Shown here: one piece after another, positions 1-8,800 of the stretch | How the letters are laid out: every line of letters starts with the position of its first letter | Numbering within the stretch: position 1 is the first letter of the stretch | NCBI GenBank assembly: GCA_002394465.1 | Contig: DGTU01000019.1 | Location: 1 to 13,222, forward strand | DNA length: 13,222 nucleotides | Origin: Treponema sp. UBA4328 | GTDB taxonomy: Bacteria; Spirochaetota; Spirochaetia; Treponematales; Treponemataceae | Reading direction: 5' to 3' | Position numbers and translations under genes: made by a program | The notes under the pieces: generated by a model | Told to the model about the DNA's origin: nothing | What the model saw: the letters and a program-made list of their open reading frames with translations, nothing else | Databases searched by the model: none

Positions 1-961
1 TTGCAAATGAAGGAATTATGATTTTTCCTTTTTTGTCGATTGCACGGCGGACAATCCTCTTGAGTTCATTCATGGCAAGATCGGTTCCCTCATGCTTGCG
101 GTTACCGTATGTACTTTCCATGACGATGTAATCCGGAGCCGGAACATTTGTTGCAGGATCCTTGATGATAGGCTTTGTCGTGCGTCCGAGGTCGCCCGTA
201 TAGAGAATCCTTATTTCATCCTGGCCGTCACGGCGGTCTTTGCCGCTTCTTCGTTCTACGCCCTTGTATGCAGCCTGTTCTTCTGCTGTGGCCTTGCGCC
301 TGTCATTCTTCATGCGGCGGTCATTTTCTTCGAGAGTAAAATAGCTGTCTGTTTTTTTCCAGCCGAAAATTCTGTTCCAGAGACCTGCTTTTTCCCTGAG
401 TCCCGAAGTTTTTTTGTTTCCGCGCTGTCCCTTGATGACGACGTATGCAAAGGCAGAACCAAGGATGTGCCCTGCATCAAAATATTCAAGTTCAACATCT
501 GGAGCAATGTACATTTTGCGGTTATAGCCGAGCGTAACGATGAGGTTTTCTGCCCTGATACAGTCCTGCTCGTTGAACAGAGGTTCCCAGTTGAATTTTT
601 CACCTTTTTTGGCAGCCTGTTTGCGCAGGTACTCGGCATCCCTCGACTGAATGCGCGCACTGTCCATCATTACGAGGTCTGCGAGGTCGCGCGTAGCCGG
701 AGTGGCATAAATGTTTCCGCCGTAGCCCTTTTTTGCGAGGACAGGCAGAAGACCGCAGTGGTCGTAATGCGCATGAGTTACGATCACGGCTTCTATTTTA
801 TCAACAGCTATATCAAAGTCACGGTTTTTTTCGTCAGATTCGGCACGCTTTCCCTGAAACGCACCGCAGTCAATCATGAATGACCTTCCGTCAACTTCAA
901 AAACATGCTTAGAACCAGTAACTTCCTGGGCCGCACCAAGCGAATACAAAACTACAGACAT
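1..961 (-). CDS. MBL-fold / beta-CASP metallohydrolase, N-terminal part (3' end outside window)
   Basis: The first 320 residues of a metallo-beta-lactamase-fold hydrolase of the beta-CASP group (RNA-processing/CPSF73-like nucleases, cytosolic) are visible; the gene runs off the window. The protein begins MSVVLYSLGAAQEVTGS, the usual start of this family. Zinc-ligand motif HAHYDH is at residues 63-68, the next His is in AGHILGSA (His165), the Asp is in TGDLGR (Asp257), and beta-CASP motif A is ESTYG (residues 282-286). The family normally links the His165 strand to the TGDLGR strand directly; here about 65 lysine/arginine-rich residues (around 179-246) are inserted, containing paired DRR..DRR motifs. 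Two adjacent ATG codons (961 and 964) are possible starts; the GGAGG Shine-Dalgarno lies 6 nt from the 961 start and only 3 nt from the other, so 961 is preferred. The fold assignment is firm. RNase activity is inferred from the family, and the exact substrate is unknown. Confidence 0.9.
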   Translation of the reverse strand, partial: MSVVLYSLGAAQEVTGSKHVFEVDGRSFMIDCGAFQGKRAESDEKNRDFDIAVDKIEAVIVTHAHYDHCGLLPVLAKKGYGGNIYATPATRDLADLVMMDSARIQSRDAEYLRKQAAKKGEKFNWEPLFNEQDCIRAENLIVTLGYNRKMYIAPDVELEYFDAGHILGSAFAYVVIKGQRGNKKTSGLREKAGLWNRIFGWKKTDSYFTLEENDRRMKNDRRKATAEEQAAYKGVERRSGKDRRDGQDEIRILYTGDLGRTTKPIIKDPATNVPAPDYIVMESTYGNRKHEGTDLAMNELKRIVRRAIDKKGKIIIPSFA

Positions 962-967
962 CATTAG

Positions 968-972
968 CCTCC
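968..972 (-). promoter_or_regulatory. Ribosome binding site that decides the start of the MBL hydrolase
   Basis: On the minus strand GGAGG is followed by CTA and then two tandem ATG codons. Spacing to the first ATG (964) is 3 nt, which is too short; spacing to the second (961) is 6 nt, which is normal. Confidence 0.7.
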
Positions 973-996
973 ATTACCATCACATAAGCTACTTAT

Positions 997-1025
997 ATTT
1001 TAAGCCGTAAAAACCAAATTCTCAA
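997..1025 (-). promoter_or_regulatory. Sigma-70-type promoter of the MBL hydrolase gene
   Basis: TTGAGA (1020-1025) and TAAAAT (997-1002) are separated by 17 nt, close to the sigma-70 consensus. The predicted start near 990 gives a leader of about 29 nt before the 961 ATG. It lies downstream of the terminator at 1061-1092, so the MBL gene appears to have its own transcript. Confidence 0.6.
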
Positions 1026-1060
1026 CTTTTATTTTTTGCATAATGAGAATACCCGGCCAC

Positions 1061-1092
1061 AAAAAAAACAGGCCTCCCTGTTACAGGAGACC
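1061..1092 (-). terminator. Intrinsic terminator of the giant lipoprotein gene
   Basis: On the minus strand, 25 nt after the stop codon, GGTCTCCTG and CAGGGAGGCC form a hairpin (about nine pairs with one bulged G and a G-U pair, loop TAA). It is followed directly by eight T residues (1061-1068). This is a standard Rho-independent terminator. Confidence 0.85.
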
Positions 1093-1116
1093 CGAAAAAG
1101 AGAGCATAATTTTGTT

Positions 1117-2830
1117 TTACTTCATCTGTGCTGTTTCGATGAAGCCGGCAGAGCCTTTAGTTATAGCATAGCCGAGGATAGGATTTTCTGTTCCGTTACC
1201 GTAAACGTTACCGTAACTTTCATATCCATTACCGGACTCTGTTACAGTTGTCAGTTTCAGAAGGTCCGTAGTTCCTGTTTTTGAACCGGTAATTCTGCCT
1301 GTGTTACTGTCTTTCCACAGACCGATATTAATATGATCTACAGAGACTTTGCTGCCTGAAGGAACAATAGATACTTCCCATGCTCCTGTAAAGGCATCTT
1401 CTTCAGCACCGACTGTCAGGGAACTTACAGACAGAGGCGAAGCATTTGACCAGTGAGCAGTTTTTGGTCTTGCACAGCTTCCTGCATAGTAACTGATATA
1501 TGGAACCGGATTATCATTTGAATCAAGTCCGACATCAATGTTAAGTTCAGTACCTATGATTCCATAAGAGTCTACGATACAGGCAGCCTTTGTATCAGGA
1601 TCAGCATAGTTCGGAATATATGCATACCATACATCACCGTTGAGACCGTCATAGGCAGCAATATGAACGCTGTCTCCGGTAACAGTAACCTTACAGTATT
1701 CTCCGATACCGTTTCCTTCTCCAAAGATTGCGACAGGCTTAGTCCATCCAGTATCATCCTGTAAGTATGTACCGACATTGATTGAATTCGGCTTTATATT
1801 ATACGAATAAAGCATCTGATTATTCTCTGCATCCCACCATACGGCAATTACGGCATCATCACCGTCACCGCCGTTCTCAATTGCTGCAATACTTACATAT
1901 TTACCTGCGTAAACAGGCTCAGGCTCTGCTTCATCAGTCATTACGGCAGCACTCTCTGTGTGCAAAGTTGTTGTTCCTACGTCTCCATCATTTCTGCACT
2001 TTGTATATTTATTCTTATTCTGACCAGCTATAAGTGAATTATGAGAAAGACGATAATCACCATTATGTCCTTCCAGTGTATTCTTACCTGCTGATTCAGC
2101 TTTATTACCTTCTCCATAATAATCACCAAAAAATGTAGCTTTCTGAGCATCAGTCGTTCTGTTAGTTTGCCAATCATTGACTCTGGTATTAGTAAATTCA
2201 CCCCGCTTAAAGCGGATCTCATCATTAATTTCATCATAATATGCAAGATAAACTGTCGTAGAATCCGCCGTTGCCGAAGTTGTCGCTAGAGACGGAGAAC
2301 GAACCCTTTCCTTGTTAAAGTTTCGTGTTAAATTTCCTGCGCTGTTATAATCTGCCTGAGCGATAAATTCAAGCCTGTACTGGTTTTTACCATCGTTATA
2401 ACCATTAACACCCCTGTTAGCACGTCCCCAGCGGCTGGTCATAATCCTGAAGGTATCAGCCCTGTTGTCTGCAATATCACCACCGGCAGCAGTTCCGTAA
2501 GAATATCCGAGTTTGTCATAGGCAAGGCCTACGCTCGTCCAGAAGTCATAACCGCCGATATAAAGGTCATACGAGTGGGTATCATCACCCTTATTTCCGT
2601 GCGGCATGCTGTAGAACAAGGTACCGTTTACGAATGCAAATCCGACATCCTTATTGTCAGGGTTGATTGCCATTACAGGCTGTGTAGCATATCCGTTTAC
2701 AGGCTTTACTGCTTCCGGATTAATCTGCCATACATCAAGTTCGGCATCATCTGTAAGCAGGTTATTGTTGATGCTGTTTGGCTGGCGGTTATAGTAATTC
2801 TTATAGACAGAATACGTTCCCGTCAGTTCA
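1117..2830 (-). other. C-terminal propeller-like region of the giant lipoprotein
   Basis: About residues 2750-3320 lack the Ig boundary motifs. Instead, strands with hydrophobic-aromatic-Asp pattern recur: GFAFVNGTLFYSM (about 2810), VYLAYYDEINDEIRF (about 2943), AVWWDAENNQMLYSY (about 3075), HIAAYDGLNGDVWYAY (about 3136), YISYYAGSCARPKTAHW (about 3190) and INIGLWKDSNTGRI (about 3246). Each is a 'hydrophobic strand - turn with D/N/G - second strand' unit, and spacing between them is tens to about 130 residues. This fits blades of a beta-propeller or sialidase-like fold. Canonical Asp-boxes (SxDxGxTW) were not seen; only the weak TGWTKP (near 3108) recalls one. Confidence 0.5.
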
Positions 2831-5800
2831 TTCACTGCTTCTTCTGCTTCGTATGCACCGTATGAATCATTGCAGTTTTCGTTGTTGAGTGACCTGATTC
2901 CGCCGACATCAGCATATACGCTTCCTGAAGTAAACTCAGAGATGCCGGTTTTGCCTTCATCCTTATCGTAGGTAATCTTATATACGCTGTCTGCATATTT
3001 GAATGAAGAAGCATACCATCCGAGTTTAGAATCCGGAGTTACCTTATCATATGAAACGGAAGCAGTCTTGCTGTCATGCAGGCTTCCGCCTTCAAGGTTA
3101 AAGCCGTAGAGATATACGGATTCTTCTGCTGAAACGGCATAGTGACCGAGTGCAGTCCTGTCGTATACGCTTGAGTTTGCCTTCTGCAGTTTCGAAAGGT
3201 TTGTCTTAAATCCGACGATGTAAGGTACGACGTCGACCTGATAGTAAGGCACGTCCGTCGTTCCGTCAGTTACGGTGTAAACATCTTCAGGATACGTTGC
3301 TGCAACAAATTTGTCGTGATCAGCAATAACTGCCGCATTTGTATTTCCTGCAAGGTCAGTTACGTAAACCGTAAATTTGCAGTTTCCTGCTGCTACAGTT
3401 GAAATCTGCTCGGTATCAATGCTTACGGTCCAGTAGACTTTATGTCCCTTCTGTCCGAAGTAAACCGTATCATCATATACGCCCTGCTTTCCTTCTGCAG
3501 AAACAAGAGTTACTTCATAACCGGCTGCAATTGCAGAAGCTGATTTAACCCATGTATTCTCAGCTGTGTTGTATTCAGCAATCGTCTTCTTTGCACCGCT
3601 GTCAAAGCCGTCAAAACTGAATTCAAGTTTTGAGATTGTATGATCATCAAATGCAGTTCCCGTGAACGTTACCTTTCCTGAGACCTTAGGATCTGCGTCA
3701 TATTCAGCACCTGTATAGCCTGTTTCTGATGCCATATAATTCTTGTAGCCTGAAGAAACATATTCACCTTCAGAATTCTTTGCCGTCCAGTCACTTTCAA
3801 GTTCAATGTGTCCGTTAACGGCAGAACCCTTGTAGAGCGAGTTCTTTGATGAACTGATCCAGTAGAACGGATTTACTACAGCCTTAGGAGCATTTCCGTC
3901 AGTGAGGTCAACCTTGAAGTCTTTTACGTAGAGGACACAGTTCTGGCTTGTACTTCCCTGCTCAGTTTCCTGAGTCTTGTCCCAGAAAGTGAATGAAGCG
4001 CCCATGGTCTTATCTTCATAGGTTCCTGCGGCAAGGCTTGCATTCGTCAGGGTAAAGCCGTACAGTTCAGGATCCGTTTCAACGTTGTTGTATTCAATCT
4101 TTCCTATTCTGTCCGTAATGAGAGTACTGAAATCAACTGCCGTACCATAAGTTCCGGCAGAAGCCTTTACAGGACTGTCACCCGAAGCGCCTTTAGAATA
4201 AACCATTCTGACGCCTTCGTTACCGCCGACAATTTCTGCAGCAACGGCAAGGCCCTTTTTAATCGTAAATCCGCCTGAAGTTATACCGATTCTGTCCTTT
4301 GCACCCTTTGCTGTAATTCCGTAAGAATCATTTACGTTATATACGTTGAATCCGTCAAATTCGTTTGCTTCCCAGATTCCGTTAGAGTTCAGATCCGTTC
4401 CGAGGTAAACTTTTGCAAGGCGCGGAGCATTATTAACGATCTTAACCGTTCTTGAAACCGAACTTGCATTTCCAGCCGCATCAAAGGCAATCACGACAAG
4501 CTTTACAGGACCGTCAGGAATATTACCCGTGTGCATTGTTCCTGACCAGGTGTATCCGATCGTACGTGAACCGCTTATTGATTCAGGCATTTCGTCACCG
4601 TCGTCATTTGTCTTGAACGTAAAGCCTGTTCCCTTCATGTTATCCGGAACTTCACTTCCAGTATTGTTTACAACCTGTGCATACGGGAAGAAGGCTGAAG
4701 CATCATTATCTGCAGAAAGGCTTGCATCCATAGAGAAGGTAACGGTACTGTCTTCTTTCTTAGTAATGATTCCAAATCCGCCGCCGATGTAAATAAGTCC
4801 GCCTGCACGTATGTGAGCATTCGATGCCACGTCAGTCTGAGTAAAGGTATAGGTTCCGTCAGAACCTGCAACGGTTCCGCCGGTAAAGTTCTTGCCGTAC
4901 AGTTTGATATTGTCATCATCGTTTACGCTGACAGAAGTAAGTCCGTCATCTGCAATTACTGCCCGTGCATCTGTATGACCGCTCTGAACAAACGGATCAA
5001 GTACGCACGGAACCGTATAACCTGCATCACGGACATACTGGAATACGACCTTGTCGAATCCGGATCCGGTTTCCTTTACCGTTCCGCCGAGAGTAAAGAT
5101 ATAATCTGAGTCATAGACTTCGTAAGTTACGCCTGACTTGATTTCGTTTGAACCGTCGTCAGCGAGCTTTTCGTTCCTGAATACGGCTTCAATCTGAGGT
5201 GCCGTATTATCAATAGAATAACTGTAAGTCCTTGAACTCTTGAAGCCTGAATTGTCAGAAACATCAATCGTATAGGAAACGGCAGAACCTGCAATTGCAG
5301 TAGTATCAACCGGAATATAAACCATCTTTGATACAGAACCGTCAGTTTCAGTTTTAGCAGCCGTCGTGTAGTAACCGCTTCCGGCATAGAGTATATTCCT
5401 GTCCTTCTGAATCTTAATGCTGTCTTCGTTGATTGAGTCGTTATCATTAAGTTCTACGGCAAGATACCATACGCCCCTTAAGTAACTGTCAGTATTTTCG
5501 GCATTTGTCGAAAGGATTACATTGTCCTCAGGATTAGCAGAATCAAATGAAGAATATCTCCTGAGTTCAGGACTCTGCTTCGGAGCATTGTTGTCAATGT
5601 GAATGACGGCAATTTCTGACCATGTACCAAGTTTTCCCTGTTCGTTAACGGCACATGCCCTGATTGCAATGTTTGTAGTTTTGCCTTCAGGAGGATTAAG
5701 GTCATTGTTTTTATTGAGTGAAATATTCCATGTTGCAGTCTTTGTTGCAGCAGGAATTCCCCACCATCCGTCGTCAAAATATGTAAGCGTTCCGAATTCT

Positions 5801-8800
5801 TCGCCTTCAGCATTTCTGATCGTTGAAGAAGTTACGACTCCTCCAAGGGCAGTAAATTCTGCCTGGAGTGAAGAAGCATTCTTATTCCATGTAACGCTTC
5901 CGTCATCTGCCACGAGACCTGTCTGAATGTATGCAGTATCTACGGCACAGGTTCCCGAAGGAATTTCAACCGTACCGCTTACACGGATTGTACCTGCGAG
6001 AGTTGCAAAGGCCTGAACGACGCCGTCCTTTTTGTCATAATCGGCTTCTGTCGGATAACTCAGGGAAACCTTAGGCCTGTCGCCGTCCGGGTTATGGGTT
6101 ATGTGATAATCCCTCTTTATGTAGTAGTTACCGAGCGTATCCGTCGTCTTCAGGAAGAACGGAATCGTATAAATTCCGCCTTCTGAATCATAGGTGACAT
6201 GATATTCAGTTTCATTGTCAAAATATGTAAGGTCCTTGTTATCCTGATCGTTTCCGAAGTTAAACTGCCACAGGCTCGTTCCGCCCGAAGACTTGAGGTT
6301 ATCACTTCGCCATGACAGGGCTGCAAGCTGTTCATCAGTCCAGAGGTCGGAATAATCTGCAGGAGGAATGAGCCATTCAATTGCTTCAAGCCCGATTCCT
6401 TCATCTATCGCAATACCTGTAATGTTAACTTTACCCGTTACCTGATCCGAAGAAGTCGGACTCGTTACCGTAATATTTTCCGGTCCTGTATTGTCAACAA
6501 AGAAGTTTGCACTTGTTTCAGTAACGTTGTCTGCTGCATCGCTTACTGCAATCGTTACGGTCTTTAATCCGGTCTGTACTGAAGAAACATCAATTACAGG
6601 AGTTGCATAATATTTATAAGTTACGCCGTCTGCTGTTTTTGTAACTTCAGGGCTGACCTTTTCAAGCGTTATTGTATCACCTGAAGCCCCGTAATCCGCA
6701 GTTTCAACAGTGCCTGTACCGGCATCCTTTATCGTAATCTTTACGCCGTCTGCACTGATGTTTGCATCATAGGCAGGTACATAGAATCTTATGTATCTTG
6801 CTTCAGTTCCGCCGGCATAGCGGCTTGAGCTTATGATGTAACTGTCAGTATCGTTCTTTACGTCTGAAGCAGAATTAAGCGACAGTGTACTGCCGTCAGC
6901 AAGACCTGCCGTATAAACCTGAGGTTTTGCAGTATCAAGCTTGATGCTTACAGGAGAATTGTTGTCGAGTCCGTAATCACCGGAAGCAAATTCGCTGTCC
7001 TGTGTATTCGAGAACTTATAGTACGGCCTGCTGAATTTGTCGTCGTCACCGGTCTTAAATACCTTGTTTCTTGAGTCAGTTACTTCAAAGTAAAGTTTGT
7101 TTCCTTCACCGTCACTGCCCTTTACGCTGTAGCTCCAGCTTCCGTTGTCGACTTCAACTGTCTGCCATGTAGAATTGTTTTCAGAAACCCTGAGCAGGCT
7201 GATTCCGTCATCATCAATAATGTTTCCGCGGATTATCCTGTCCGTGAGCCATGAAGAAGCATTGCTCATGCTGGTAACCGTTATTACAGGGCGGTCCTTA
7301 TTTTTATCAACGGTGTATTCAAAGTATTTTCCGCTGTAGTCATAGGTTTTAGTTCCGTCGGAAGATTCAGTATAAATATTACAGTTACCGGCACCGTCAG
7401 TTACAACCGGAACCAGATAGATTTTCTTGCTGACGAGTTTTGAAGTAATTTCTGCATCAGTAAATACTCCGTAGCTGTCAAAATTTTCTATTGTCCATGA
7501 GTAAATTCTTGAAGATTCAGTTATGTCGATTCCGATCTTCGTCATGTTTTCAGTGCGTGATGAAGCAGAAGGAATCTGTGTAGAATAATAAAGTTCGAGT
7601 TTTGCAGGAACTGCACCGCTGTAAGACGTTGTTCCCATGATATCCATTACGCCGTTAATGGTTGAAGATACAGAAGGAGCCGTCATTGAAATTTCAGGTG
7701 CTTCAGTATCAACCTGCAGGGTGAATATCGTACTTGAACTTGCGTTTCCGGCCTTGTCCGTTATGGTAGCATTTACGTTGTAGCTCTGGCCCTGTTCAAG
7801 TGAACTGAGTTTTGCAGCAGGTACGGATGTAGTCCATGTTACGGATTTGTTTTCCGTCGTTCCCGTATCAGCAATGGTAACCGGAACTTCTGATGTTCCT
7901 GCAATTACTGTATCTCCGATTTTAATCGTTACGCTGCTTACGCCGGAAGCATTGTCCGTTGCAGTTCCGGAAAGTGCAATTGCAGCAACTTTGTTCGTAT
8001 ACTGAGAACCGCTTGTAGATGAACTCAACAGCGGAGGCTCCGTATCAACGTTGAGTGAGAATGAATCAAGGTTCCTGTTCCATACAGTATTTGCAGAAAC
8101 AGAACCGTCATTTATATCAGAAGCTTTAAGCGTATCAATTCCGATGTTTCCGACATTATCTTCGGCAGCAAGCAGGAGATAGTTTTTTTCTGCATTAAAG
8201 CCTGAAATAGCCTGCTTGAAGGAATACTGAGTATCAGTAAAGCTGCGGCTTCCGGTACTGTCAGTATATGAAATGCGTTTTGTAACAGGTGCAGAAAGCG
8301 GCGCAATGCTTCCGGTCTTCTGTGCGGCCGGATCTGCCTTGAATGCAGCAATTGCCGCTGCATCAGGTTCAGCATCAAAGATCTTGTAGTAAATCATCTT
8401 TACGCCGGAACCTTCTTCAATCCAGTCACCGCGTATTGTGATTGTCTGCGCAGAACCCCATGTTCCGGCCTGATATTTTCCGCCGACGTCTTTATCTTTA
8501 TCAGCAAGGGCAGTTATTCCTGAATTCCATGCCTTAAGTTCAGCCAGATCATTGTCACCTTCACCGACACGGAAAATTACGTCCTTGCTGTTTTTGTCAT
8601 AAATATGTTTTCCGGCAGGCTCAGTATCATCAAATTCAATGCTGAATTCCTTAACCGATTTGTTTCCGGCCTTGTCAGTTGCCGTAATTCTAAGAAGAAC
8701 GTCATCTGTATTCTCCTGAGCCTTGAATGAACTCAGGTTAATGTTCGTAAACGACCATGAAATTGCAGTGCTTGAATCAGAAACAGTTTTTGCATTTCCT

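Noticed and set aside
92..883. 263-codon open frame on the plus strand
   Set aside because: It is antisense to the MBL hydrolase, whose zinc motifs are clear on the minus strand. The plus-strand product is a Cys/Phe-rich sequence without a family, an effect of codon use on the true gene.
1061..1068. A8/T8 tract as a phase-variation slippage site
   Set aside because: It lies outside any reading frame and is the T-tract of a terminator. The other tract at 11203-11210 is likewise explained.
1117..2830. C-terminal region as a sialidase
   Set aside because: No canonical Asp-box series and no catalytic Arg triad could be identified; only the general propeller-like strand pattern remains.
5603..5926. 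Plus-strand and minus-strand open frames of 80-107 codons inside the giant gene
   Set aside because: They overlap the uninterrupted Ig-repeat frame, lack convincing ribosome sites and show no recognisable domain.
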